DNA from: ELB16-189 sp018266435
Lineage (GTDB): Bacteria > Bacteroidota > Bacteroidia > Cytophagales > Cyclobacteriaceae
Direction of reading: 5' to 3'
Assembly: GCA_030123525.1 (NCBI GenBank)
Contig: CP126125.1
Location: forward strand, 2,666,001-2,730,000
DNA length: 64,000 nt
Shown: positions 54,567 to 62,397 of the stretch, piece after piece
How the letters are laid out: each line of letters starts with the position of its first letter
How positions within the stretch are numbered: position 1 is the stretch's first letter
The notes under the pieces: generated by a model
The model's database searches: none
What the model saw: the letters and a program-made list of their open reading frames with translations, nothing else
What the model was told of the DNA's origin: nothing
Program-made: the position numbers and the translations under genes

Positions 54567-57500
54567 ATGTCTCGCTTTATTTTCCCAACGTTGCTAATTG
54601 TTTTGTCGCTAGAGGTATTTGCTCAAGACAATCCATACCCTGCACAGACAGCTATCCAAAATGTGTTCGCTCATATTGACAAGACGCAAATTCCGACGGG
54701 ATACTTGCAAGAATATGCTGTGCCTTTAATCCCGCTTAATATTTTCAACGGAGCATTGAGTGACAGCAACAAGGTTGATATGAACGTCTGGCGGATGAAT
54801 TACAGCACTCTGCTTACGGCACGTATCAATGGGAGCAATCCGATACCCGGCTTAAGCACCGTTAACACAACAATAACAAGCACTGAAAATAGCAATCCGG
54901 GTGTGAATGTTATAACCACACTTTATGCCGACATAAATTATCTACGTCCTGACGCGATCACCTCAAATTTATTGAGTGCGTCAAACAATCAGCTTTACGA
55001 TGTTTCAGGTCGCAGCCAAAGCCCATATTACTCTAACCGCGTGTTTGCTGCTTCGCCAACGGTTGGCTATGCTATGACTGGCACTCCCTCCTTTATTTTC
55101 TCGCAGAGTCTCTTCTTCAATGCAAGCACTCGATCAGCATCATCACTTTATATTGATTTCGGAGATGGGACAGGTTACCATAGTGCTCAATGGAACACGG
55201 CCATTTCGGCCAATTACACTGCCATTGGGTCGTATACAATGAAAATGAAAATCATTTTTACAGATAACAGCGTAGTAGAATGCTACAGCCCCTTTTATGT
55301 TGGGCAATTGACGCAAACTCCGAGTCAGCCTCAAGGGAGTGGAGGTCAGATTCAGACTTCACAATATTTTCCGGCTAAGATTGGTATCCATTCAGGAGGC
55401 ACTGCTTATTTCCAATACAATTCAATTCGGGCGAGCAACAAAATTGTTCAGCCATTGATAGTGGTCAAAGGATACGATCTTTCTGATGCTGGCCCAAAAT
55501 TAGGTCGGCACTATGGTTTTATTGATTTTCTTACCGACTATGATTTTGAGCCGGGATCATTTCCATTGAGTACCAATATCACTCAAGCTGGTTATGATAT
55601 TATTTACGTTGACTATAATAACTCATTGGATGATATCACTCACAACGCAGCTTACTTGCAGGATGTAATAACGTGGGTTAACGCACAGAAGGCGACAAAT
55701 GGAGGCACACAGAAAAATATTGTTTTAGGCATAAGTATGGGAGGTTTGGTAGCGCGGTATTGTCTTGCCAATATGACCAAGCAGAGCATTGATCCACAAA
55801 CCAGTATTTTATTCACGCAGGATAGCCCTCATCAGGGAGCAAATTTACCTCTTGGCATGCAGGCTTTAATTAGAGCAATAAATGAGACTGCCATTGCCCA
55901 AGCGTATTCGCTCGGCAGTACCTTTCCCTACAATTTGGGGCCGGCAGATGTGTGGCCGATCAACATACAGGCCCAGATGGCACTTGATGCAACAGCAACT
56001 CAACAAATGCTTATACTTCATGCCAATAACGGTGAAGGGAGTGTCTCTACGAATACATTCCTAAACACTACTTATCGCAATATGATCACATTTCCGCCGA
56101 CTGGCCCACAACCTACGTATAAAGTAGAGGCGATGGCTCTTGGGTCTGAGTGTGGAATCGGATCGACGACAGCAGGTTCAAGATTCTTAACCGTTAACGG
56201 TAATTTTTTTATCTCACCCGTCCCTTGGATATCACGATTAAGTTATAATACGAATGCTTATGCAAATGCATTGCCGGCGTACGGCCCAGCACAACAGGTA
56301 TCCAATCTCCATATTTGGATAAACGAAAGGATATTGCTGGTTATTAACATTAATATTGACCTTACAAATAAGTCAGCGAATTCACCGGCTAATACTTTTC
56401 CTTGGGATGGTGTTCCCGGTGGCATTGAAAATTTGCAAGGCCAGTATGGGGTTGTTGGCACTGGCCTTCCTTCTGCCAATGCCTCTTGGGGGCCTTTTTT
56501 TAATTTTAGTGTTGGCACTACTATTGGCTCAAATCAGTTTTGTTTTGTCCCGGTGGTAAGTGCGCTTGATGTGACGACAATTAACTCGACAGCACTTTCC
56601 GCACCCTACGTTGGAGGTATAAGCCCGACTGATCCAGCACGGGTTGCTAATTTCATCGCACAAGAAGTAAATTATAATCCAACGCCGGTCTACAATAGCA
56701 CTCACGCAAATTTTACACCACGAAATTCACAATGGCTTTATCAGGAAATTGTGCCACCAACTGGCGGGAATAATATCAACTGTTCTACCAGTTGTTCCAC
56801 AAGTTATGCGGGATTGATCAATGGGCCTCTCTATTTGTGTACATCAGGCACTTATACACTGAACAACTTGCCATCTGGTGCTTCGCTATCGTGGTCGAGC
56901 AACAATACGGGTCTCTCAATAAATGGAACAACCGGTGTCGCAACACAGGTGAATAACTGGTTTGGAGGCGTGAACATAACCGCAAATATTACGACCGGTT
57001 GTGGACTAACATCACCAAACATTCCTATTTGGGTGGGACATCCGAATGCAGGTGGCTCATTAAACAAAGACATAAACAACCCACCATTTTGTGTTGGTGC
57101 TACGGTCATTGCTAATATTAATACGGTTAACGGCGCAACTGGATACTCTTGGGTTTCCGGAAATCCTAACATTCTTGAAGTGTCTGGTGGAGGAACTTAT
57201 GTTAATTTGTTGGCAGATGCTGCTGGTACAACGTATTTTACTTTGACTACATCAAACACCTGTGGAAGTATTAATAAAAATTATGTCGCTGCCATTTCAA
57301 GCTGTTCAGGTGGTGGAGGTCAGATGATGGCAGTCGCAGTGTACCCAAATCCGGCAGCTTCGTCGTTAACCGTCAGCGTGGTAGACAGTACACAAAGTTT
57401 AACCGCTGCAACTCTTCCACAGCCCTGTCAGATAATTTTGTTCAACAAGGCCGGGCAAAAAATGTATTCAACGCAGTCATCTAATAGCAGCACATCAGTT

Positions 57501-57590
57501 CCGTTGTCGGGATTGCCAGCCGACGTGTATTATGTAAACGTGGTTTACAAGCAAGCTGTACGACAAAAGCAAATTGTAATTCAGCACTAA
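54567..57590 (+). CDS. T9SS-exported alpha/beta-hydrolase-like protein
   Basis: A 1007-residue exported protein with a signal peptide (FIFPTLLIVLSLEVFAQ). Residues about 290-560 form an alpha/beta-hydrolase core with GISMGG (GxSxG, Ser390) followed by SPHQGANLPLG, as in lipases and PGAP1-like esterases. A DGTGYHSAQW-type beta domain lies before it, and Ig-like repeats with GATGYSWVSGNP follow. The last 80 residues are a type A T9SS sorting domain (VAVYPNPAASSLTVSV... SGLPADVYYVNVVYKQAVRQKQIVI), which directs export and surface attachment. The substrate is unknown. It is a large cargo gene in the apparent mobile element, which fits with the PorT/PorE-like genes at 10-13 kb. Confidence 0.8.
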   Translation: MSRFIFPTLLIVLSLEVFAQDNPYPAQTAIQNVFAHIDKTQIPTGYLQEYAVPLIPLNIFNGALSDSNKVDMNVWRMNYSTLLTARINGSNPIPGLSTVNTTITSTENSNPGVNVITTLYADINYLRPDAITSNLLSASNNQLYDVSGRSQSPYYSNRVFAASPTVGYAMTGTPSFIFSQSLFFNASTRSASSLYIDFGDGTGYHSAQWNTAISANYTAIGSYTMKMKIIFTDNSVVECYSPFYVGQLTQTPSQPQGSGGQIQTSQYFPAKIGIHSGGTAYFQYNSIRASNKIVQPLIVVKGYDLSDAGPKLGRHYGFIDFLTDYDFEPGSFPLSTNITQAGYDIIYVDYNNSLDDITHNAAYLQDVITWVNAQKATNGGTQKNIVLGISMGGLVARYCLANMTKQSIDPQTSILFTQDSPHQGANLPLGMQALIRAINETAIAQAYSLGSTFPYNLGPADVWPINIQAQMALDATATQQMLILHANNGEGSVSTNTFLNTTYRNMITFPPTGPQPTYKVEAMALGSECGIGSTTAGSRFLTVNGNFFISPVPWISRLSYNTNAYANALPAYGPAQQVSNLHIWINERILLVININIDLTNKSANSPANTFPWDGVPGGIENLQGQYGVVGTGLPSANASWGPFFNFSVGTTIGSNQFCFVPVVSALDVTTINSTALSAPYVGGISPTDPARVANFIAQEVNYNPTPVYNSTHANFTPRNSQWLYQEIVPPTGGNNINCSTSCSTSYAGLINGPLYLCTSGTYTLNNLPSGASLSWSSNNTGLSINGTTGVATQVNNWFGGVNITANITTGCGLTSPNIPIWVGHPNAGGSLNKDINNPPFCVGATVIANINTVNGATGYSWVSGNPNILEVSGGGTYVNLLADAAGTTYFTLTTSNTCGSINKNYVAAISSCSGGGGQMMAVAVYPNPAASSLTVSVVDSTQSLTAATLPQPCQIILFNKAGQKMYSTQSSNSSTSVPLSGLPADVYYVNVVYKQAVRQKQIVIQH

Positions 57591-57593
57591 AGG

Positions 57594-57611
57594 TCACGGT
57601 GCAAACCGTGA
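57594..57611. other. Perfect small hairpin after the T9SS gene
   Basis: TCACGGT-GCAA-ACCGTGA, a 7-bp perfect stem with a 4-nt loop, 4 bp after the stop. There is no T run, so it is a weak terminator or a protein-binding site. Confidence 0.4.
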
Positions 57612-57621
57612 GGTGACAATT

Positions 57622-57859
57622 CTATTGATTACCCACACAATTGCCCAATTGTTGCCCGGCAGAAGTAGTGTTTGTGCCGTTGACACCAATATTCCCGGTC
57701 AATATCACTGCACTTTCCGGCCCTGTGGAAGCTGCGTGAACATTAAGATAGGCTGAGGTTTTCAGTAGATCAGAATACGAGACTTTTGAGCCGTTGGCCA
57801 AAGGCGGAATGGATATTCACGATAAAACCGATAACGGTAATAATCACTGATGCTCTCAT
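57622..57859 (-). pseudogene. Frameshifted gene for a small secreted peptide
   Basis: On the minus strand an ATG at 57859 opens a clear signal peptide (MRASVIITVIGFIVNIHSAF) whose frame stops at 57770. Near residue 21 the adjoining frame continues without a break for about 58 residues (ANGSKVSYSDLLKTSAYLNV and on) to a TAG at 57622. The two pieces read as one exported protein of about 80 residues, Ser/Thr/Gly/Asn-rich, split by a one-base shift. It may be a true pseudogene or a sequencing error. No family is recognised. Confidence 0.4.
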
Positions 57860-57951
57860 ACGTTGGGGTTTTGTTTGTAAAAATGACAACGTTGATCGGT
57901 GATTAATAATTGTGAAAGACCACTTCGTTCTCTTGATCACGACCTAATAGT

Positions 57952-58749
57952 CTAACGGTTCTCTTGAAGTTCACGGTAGACCTGATGTAGGAAACCGTAA
58001 CCCTGATCGTCATCGGTAAACAGTTTTTTCGTGTTGGTGACGAACGTCTGAAAACTCATTTGTTGAGCGATCTCAATTATCTTCTGGTTGTTGAACAGCG
58101 ATTTGAACTCAACCAAATTCTTTGGGTTAATAACATTTCTTTTTGTTGAGGTAGTAAGATTATTATCAGTTGGTGATCGTTGAACCACAGGCTTAGAGTG
58201 TTGGTTATTTGCCAATGTAGTTGAATTATTGGAAGACTGTTTGTTGATCTGTTTTTTTACAGGTTTACCCGTTTCCGAACCGAAGCCCCTCAAGGGCGTA
58301 GGTTCAGGAAACGTGTTAATCCCCTCTTTGTATTTAGTCTTATTAATTTCAGTCTTCTTATTAGTGTTACTCTCCGTAACATCCGGTGTTACTTTTAGAA
58401 CATTATCCGTCCCCGGAGTAACACGATCAGTTCCAGAAGTAACATCAACTGTGTTACTCTCCGTAACATCCCGTGTTACTGTCAGTAACATAGTATAGCC
58501 ACCGGCAACGGGTAAAAGGAAACTACTTTCAACCAGTTGGTTGAGTGCACGGGTTACCTTCTGTCGGGATATTCCAAGTACCTCGCCAACGGTCTTTCGA
58601 TAGAACACGAAGTCTGGGGACTTAGAGTGAAGATAAGCCAGTATTAATTTTGCGTAAGGATCAACATCCAGCGCGAATATTTCATTAGGAATTTTGGTGA
58701 AGTTCGTCTTTACGTCCTTTCGGAAAAGGAATCCAGAAGTGTTTTTCAT
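57952..58749 (-). CDS. Winged-helix protein, possible replication initiator
   Basis: A 265-residue protein. The N-terminal 95 residues are a winged helix-turn-helix (KIPNEIFALDVDPYAKLILAYL... RKTVGEVLGISRQKVTRALNQL) of the type seen in phage replisome organisers and plasmid initiators. The middle is a Thr/Asn/Ser/Lys-rich linker encoded by DNA full of GTTAC/GTAAC palindromes. The C-terminal 60 residues (LVEFKSLFNNQKIIEIAQQM...) form a small helical domain. The layout resembles lambda O-like initiators whose gene contains the origin, but no helicase loader is adjacent. A MarR-like regulator is the alternative. Confidence 0.6.
   Translation of the reverse strand: MKNTSGFLFRKDVKTNFTKIPNEIFALDVDPYAKLILAYLHSKSPDFVFYRKTVGEVLGISRQKVTRALNQLVESSFLLPVAGGYTMLLTVTRDVTESNTVDVTSGTDRVTPGTDNVLKVTPDVTESNTNKKTEINKTKYKEGINTFPEPTPLRGFGSETGKPVKKQINKQSSNNSTTLANNQHSKPVVQRSPTDNNLTTSTKRNVINPKNLVEFKSLFNNQKIIEIAQQMSFQTFVTNTKKLFTDDDQGYGFLHQVYRELQENR
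58366..58489. repeat. Cluster of GTTAC/GTAAC palindromes inside the wHTH gene
   Basis: Nine GTTAC or GTAAC half-sites in 124 bp. Three form dyads with a 5-bp spacer: GTTACTCTCCGTAAC at 58366-58380 and 58453-58467, and GTTACTGTCAGTAAC at 58475-58489, which is palindromic over 7-bp arms. Further half-sites are at 58388, 58418 and 58439. This density cannot be explained by coding alone and suggests protein-binding sites, such as an origin. Confidence 0.65.
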
Positions 58750-58783
58750 CAAACATAAAAATCATATTGAGGTTATTTAAAAT

Positions 58784-58810
58784 GGTGCTGACCGTTTTCG
58801 GGTCAGCACC
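58784..58810 (-). terminator. Terminator between the two minus-strand element genes
   Basis: A perfect 10-bp stem (GGTGCTGACC with GGTCAGCACC) around a 7-nt loop, followed on the minus strand by ATTTTAAAT. It lies just after the stop of the 349-residue gene and before the wHTH gene. Confidence 0.75.
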
Positions 58811-58823
58811 TTGTCAAAAGGAT

Positions 58824-59873
58824 TTAGAAAGGTAAATCAGCCCAAGCATCAAGCCTTCTTTCCCAAATCTCTGCGTTCTTTTGTTTTAAGAGTTCTGTAT
58901 ATACTTCTGATTGTGGGCGATAAACAGGTACTTTATCACACTGCAAGGAATTTGTTGATAAAGAAATTCCTAACCATTCTTGCCCCTTTTTAGAAACATA
59001 TTGCTTAATCTCGTCGGGCGTGATTTCTTCACCGGTTTCGGCAAGCGTGAAGTAATACTGGTTGCCTTTAAAATTCAACCAAATATCACGAACAGTCTCC
59101 CAAGTTTTTCTGTCAACATGACTTTCGTCCAATAGCTTTCCCTTGCGACCGGCAATGATCTTCTTCAACCCGTTTTCGACCAGCTTTATTTCGGCATATA
59201 CCCGAACGTCCTTCATCAACTCAAGTTTTCCGTTGACCATTCGGCGATAAGCCCACCAATTACATTCGCCGGTTACCAGTCGCGGTGGGCCAATTGTCAG
59301 GTTAAGACCTTCCAAATAGAACTTAGCACCCACGTTTTCCTCATAAGGATCAAGACCGGTTGAATGATAGGCAATCAACTTTATGATCTCATAGAAATTG
59401 AGCACCGCGTCGTTGTTCGCGAATTCGAGGTGAAATGTTTGACCGTCAACCGGTTTTAGGTGATACCCGTAGAAGTAGATGGGTTTCAACCTGCTGGTCT
59501 TTGTCCCGACGATCTCCGCCTGAGGGTCACAGTTTTTCCCTTTCAACTCAGAGAAATAACCACCGTATGCTCCTGCTGTTGGATGGTAATAAACCCAACC
59601 GTTTTGGTCTTGTGCACGATCGAATTTGATCTTCATCTCTTCTGTTGCTCTTGATAAAATATCGGCTTCCGTCAACGGCTTACCATTTTCGAAGAGCGTG
59701 AAGTACTGACCCTTTTGACTTTCAGGGCAGTCAGGTGGGTGAAGATCGTTAGTGATCGTCAACTGTTCATCACATGAGATTATAGTAATGCTTGATTGAG
59801 CACCGTTTACATTGGGCTGTTCGCCCGGCATTAAATTTGGCATTTTCCCGTTGACCAACTTTTCCCCGCTCAA
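58824..59873 (-). CDS. Unknown protein with two related modules
   Basis: A 349-residue soluble protein that I do not recognise. The open frame begins at a TTG (59873); an ATG start at 59843 would give 339 residues and may be the true start. Two segments look alike: GQYFTLFENGKPLTEADI near residue 73 and NQYYFTLAETGEEITPDEI near 279, so the protein probably contains a duplicated beta-alpha module. Between them lies an Arg/Lys/Trp-rich section. It sits in the replication-like part of the element, upstream of the wHTH gene, with a long dyad before its start. A role in replication or regulation of the element is only inference. Confidence 0.6.
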   Translation of the reverse strand: MSGEKLVNGKMPNLMPGEQPNVNGAQSSITIISCDEQLTITNDLHPPDCPESQKGQYFTLFENGKPLTEADILSRATEEMKIKFDRAQDQNGWVYYHPTAGAYGGYFSELKGKNCDPQAEIVGTKTSRLKPIYFYGYHLKPVDGQTFHLEFANNDAVLNFYEIIKLIAYHSTGLDPYEENVGAKFYLEGLNLTIGPPRLVTGECNWWAYRRMVNGKLELMKDVRVYAEIKLVENGLKKIIAGRKGKLLDESHVDRKTWETVRDIWLNFKGNQYYFTLAETGEEITPDEIKQYVSKKGQEWLGISLSTNSLQCDKVPVYRPQSEVYTELLKQKNAEIWERRLDAWADLPF

Positions 59874-59901
59874 CGGTAGGGGATAACTAAAATTATTTCG
59901 A

Positions 59902-59962
59902 TTAGATTATTCGGTTAATGGGGTTTGTAGATGCCTCCACAAACCCCCCGGAAATAATCTAA
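59902..59962. promoter_or_regulatory. Long nested inverted repeat
   Basis: The outer arms TTAGATTATT (59902-59911) and AATAATCTAA (59953-59962) pair perfectly. An inner stem GGGGTTTGT (59920-59928) with ACAAACCCC (59939-59947) is separated by small bulges, with CGG/CCG between. It begins 29 bp upstream of the 349-residue gene and could be a replication hairpin, an operator or an RNA switch. Confidence 0.6.
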
Positions 59963-60207
59963 GTCGGTGCTATTTGAGCGCACCTAACGATAAATACTTA
60001 ACAATCTGGTGAAGAGTATTAAATCGGTAGACAAATGTAGTAAATATTAATTACTTTACCAAAGTTAAATAATGTAAAACGTACACAAATTAACTTTTTT
60101 GTTAAACTGAAAATGAGCGAGAAGTCGATGATCAAAACCTCGTAAACCCAATGTAGACGGGCGTTTGCAACAATCTGGATTTTGAATTAGTTAGGTTTAA
60201 CGTAGGG
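59963..60207. other. AT-rich spacer upstream of the element's minus genes
   Basis: About 245 bp with strong AT richness, including a small dyad AGTAA-N7-TTACT at 60040-60056 and a TTAAC-GTTAA pair near 60088-60104. No gene was found. The AT content and dyads are compatible with a promoter or origin-proximal region. Confidence 0.35.
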
Positions 60208-60591
60208 CTATTTCAATTCCCCGCTCTTATCAATAAATTTTATTTCGCCTGAAATTGAATCTTTAAAAATTGCTTTGGGGTCTTCTGCCTTAATCGTCCA
60301 AGGGTCAAGTTCTGTTACTGTTACGTCGTATTTGTAAAAGACCCCGTTAATTTTTAAGCGACCTATTTTTTGGTCAATTATGTAATGGTCATCGAATTTG
60401 TATGTATGCTCAACATCCTTCCTTTCTTCAAATCCAACTGGAAGGTCGCCATCCAATTGCAAAAAATTCTTGACGTTATTCCCATTGCTGTCATAAATCC
60501 AGATTTCATCTGATCTTCCTGACAAAGTCGTACTAAGACCGCTTGTCGCATTTATTAAATTATTCTGTCTTGCCCAACCTTCGTCGATCAA
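60208..60591 (-). CDS. C-terminal part of a frameshifted Mrr-like nuclease
   Basis: A 127-codon frame beginning at a TTG whose first residues (LIDEGWARQNNLINATSG) read as the direct continuation of the upstream nuclease frame. The rest is beta-rich (YDSNGNNVKNFLQLDGDL; HYIIDQKIGRLKINGVFYKYDVTVTEL). It overlaps the end of the preceding frame by 4 bp and is shifted by one base against it. The simplest reading is one gene of about 275 codons broken by an indel in the purine run GGAAAGGAGG. Independent translation from the TTG, or programmed frameshifting, are less likely options. Confidence 0.55.
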   Translation of the reverse strand: MIDEGWARQNNLINATSGLSTTLSGRSDEIWIYDSNGNNVKNFLQLDGDLPVGFEERKDVEHTYKFDDHYIIDQKIGRLKINGVFYKYDVTVTELDPWTIKAEDPKAIFKDSISGEIKFIDKSGELK

Positions 60592-61034
60592 TAACCTCCT
60601 TTCCTTATATTAGGCATTACTACTTTAGCAAGTAAAACGAGTGACTTTATCCTTCCCATCCAATCTTCGCTTTTTGGTACTCTTACCTCTATCAAGTCTA
60701 TCCCATAGTGTGACGCAAATTCTTTTGCGCCTGACTGGAATCCAACTGTCGAAACCATAACCCCATTGATATTACCTATATCAGTTAATACCCCATAAAA
60801 ATCTCGGACTTTGCCAATTGGAACTTCAGTTGAATAATTCTTACACTCAATAGCAACGCGATTCTTTACACCTGCTAACTCAAATTCCCAATAAATATCA
60901 ATTTGATGCTCTTGATTTGAGCGACCCTTCAATTTAACGTTGTGTTGTACTGTGATATTAGCATAACCCTGAGCATCCACTATCGATTGATAGACATCTT
61001 GGACGAACTTCTCGTACTCTACTGCTTTGTTCAT
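60588..61034 (-). CDS. Mrr-like restriction endonuclease, N-terminal part
   Basis: A 148-residue product with a PD-(D/E)XK nuclease core of the Mrr_cat type: HQIDIYWEFEL supplies the Asp (near residue 39), and VAIECKNYSTE the E-x-K (near 58), followed by KVRDFYGVLTDIGNINGVMVSTVGFQSGAKEFASHYGIDLIEV. Such enzymes cut foreign or modified DNA or act as homing-type nucleases. The frame stops at residue 148 and the rest continues in another frame (60208-60591), so the protein is probably truncated. It is in the mobile element, near a broken methyltransferase gene. Confidence 0.65.
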   Translation of the reverse strand: MNKAVEYEKFVQDVYQSIVDAQGYANITVQHNVKLKGRSNQEHQIDIYWEFELAGVKNRVAIECKNYSTEVPIGKVRDFYGVLTDIGNINGVMVSTVGFQSGAKEFASHYGIDLIEVRVPKSEDWMGRIKSLVLLAKVVMPNIRKGGY

Positions 61035-61124
61035 TTTCTATTTGTATTTGGTTGATGCAAAAGTCTTCAAAATAAAGCTAAGCTGTTTAGTGATTTTTCA
61101 ACCTTCGTCGCGTATTTATAGAAT

Positions 61125-61604
61125 ATGCATACGAAAACAGTGGATGAAAAGAAATGTAATAAGTGTGGGTTGACGAAGGCTATCACCGAATTCTACTTCC
61201 AGAAGGTCAAGATCGCGAACTCGATTAGGATCAGTCCTTACCCACATTGCAAGACCTGCCAAAAGAAGATGACCATTGCCTGTAGGGCGAAGAACAAAAA
61301 ACACTACCGTGATTATCGAAAGGTCTATCGCCAGACACATGTTGACCAGATCAGGTTCAACAGTTGGAAGTCCTATCACAAGAACCGAGAACAACGTCTG
61401 GAAAACTCGCGAAAATATTGGGCAGAGAATAAAGAACGTCTTGCTGAAAAGCGCAGGGAATATGCCCGTGAATACCGACGAAAAAACAGAGAACGAATAA
61501 CGGCCAGCAGACGATTGTATTACCTGCAAAACAGACAGAAGGCAATCGACCGAGCAAAAGAATCATATTACAGAAGAACCGCTAAACATGAACCAACCAA
61601 TTGA
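61125..61604 (+). CDS. Zinc-finger, Arg/Lys-rich protein
   Basis: A 159-residue strongly basic protein. The N-terminus has a treble-clef-like zinc-binding pattern (CNKCGLTKAITEFYF... YPHCKTCQKKM, CxxC with a second CxxC). The remainder is a Tyr/Arg-rich helix with repeats of the KxYRxxNRERxxAxRRxYY kind, as often found in phage and plasmid proteins next to HNH nucleases, but no HNH His is evident. DNA binding is likely, with function unknown. It overlaps the following gene by 17 bp. Confidence 0.6.
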   Translation: MHTKTVDEKKCNKCGLTKAITEFYFQKVKIANSIRISPYPHCKTCQKKMTIACRAKNKKHYRDYRKVYRQTHVDQIRFNSWKSYHKNREQRLENSRKYWAENKERLAEKRREYAREYRRKNRERITASRRLYYLQNRQKAIDRAKESYYRRTAKHEPTN

Positions 61605-62148
61605 AAAGAAAGATTACTCCGCCGGATTAAGACGACCGACGAAGAAAAAGGAATTTGAATTATTGTGGGAACGATATTTCAAGTGGAATAGATGTTCAAC
61701 TTACTACCCGATCAAAAACAGGTTCAGCCGTTGCGATTATTTTCTAACCAGTGGGTTGACGACCGGTGATTGCTCATTGGTCATCGAATATAAAAACCGT
61801 GAGACCGTTGGCGTTGCAGATTATCCAACGTGTTTTATCGAACGGGAAAAACTCGAGCGTAACCTGTTGTTGACCGAAATCGTGGACTCTCATTTTATGT
61901 ACGTCGTGGACTATAAGGACGCTGTTGTCTGTTGGAAAATCGAAGCTGACCACAATCTAAAGGCCGACACCGTAATGTGTCCGGTTGAGAATGGATCGGT
62001 TGAACTGGTTGCCAAGCCTTTATATCACCTACAGTTCAAAGATGCTGAACTGGTAATCGCCAAGAAAAAATATAGTCGAGCATCAGTTGACCAACTACTG
62101 AGATATATTAAGCTAATTAGAAAAGACGTTTATGGAGAAGAAGATTAA
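61588..62148 (+). CDS. Probable PD-(D/E)XK nuclease
   Basis: A 186-residue protein. RCDYFLTSGLTTGDCSLVIEYKNRE (from about residue 48) shows an Asp followed by E-x-K (VIEYKN), the core of a PD-(D/E)XK nuclease. The surrounding strands and the KKYSRASVDQLLRYIKLIRKDVYG C-terminus fit a small phage or mobile-element nuclease. Its target is unknown. It overlaps the zinc-finger gene by 17 bp and the next short coiled-coil frame by 17 bp, so the three form one operon. Confidence 0.6.
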   Translation: MNQPIEKKDYSAGLRRPTKKKEFELLWERYFKWNRCSTYYPIKNRFSRCDYFLTSGLTTGDCSLVIEYKNRETVGVADYPTCFIEREKLERNLLLTEIVDSHFMYVVDYKDAVVCWKIEADHNLKADTVMCPVENGSVELVAKPLYHLQFKDAELVIAKKKYSRASVDQLLRYIKLIRKDVYGEED

Positions 62149-62284
62149 AGAACTAAAGGCCGTTGTTGGTAAACTACACAGTCAGAACAGGAAGCTGATG
62201 GAGGACTTGAAAAAAATAACCACTAAAAGTACAATTGTTACTAACCCAACAGAGATAGACCAAACGGGTTTTAAAAAATTGTAA
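62132..62284 (+). CDS. Short coiled-coil protein (50 aa)
   Basis: A 50-codon frame beginning inside the end of the nuclease gene (ATG at 62132). Its N-terminal half (KKIKELKAVVGKLHSQNRKL) is a clear charged coiled coil, followed by a polar tail. Overlapping starts support co-translation with the nuclease. A minus-strand frame (62397-62182) covers part of the same DNA and is a competing call. Confidence 0.4.
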   Translation: MEKKIKELKAVVGKLHSQNRKLMEDLKKITTKSTIVTNPTEIDQTGFKKL

Positions 62285-62397
62285 CCGTCCCCACTTCCTA
62301 AATCAAATTTATTGTTGTTGATATTAATTAGATTGATGTGAACACTTGGCTTGGAACTCACCGTTCGCCCTTGCCGTTTCAATGGAATTTTTTTCAT
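62182..62397 (-). CDS. Possible small membrane protein (71 aa), antisense to coiled coil
   Basis: A minus-strand frame of 71 codons with a basic N-terminus (MKKIPLKRQGRTVSSKP) and a C-terminal hydrophobic helix (WSISVGLVTIVLLVVIFF). It looks like a tail-anchored peptide, but the helix is encoded opposite the coiled-coil frame, so at most one of the two may be real. No promoter is clear. Confidence 0.3.
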   Translation of the reverse strand: MKKIPLKRQGRTVSSKPSVHINLININNNKFDLGSGDGYNFLKPVWSISVGLVTIVLLVVIFFKSSISFLF

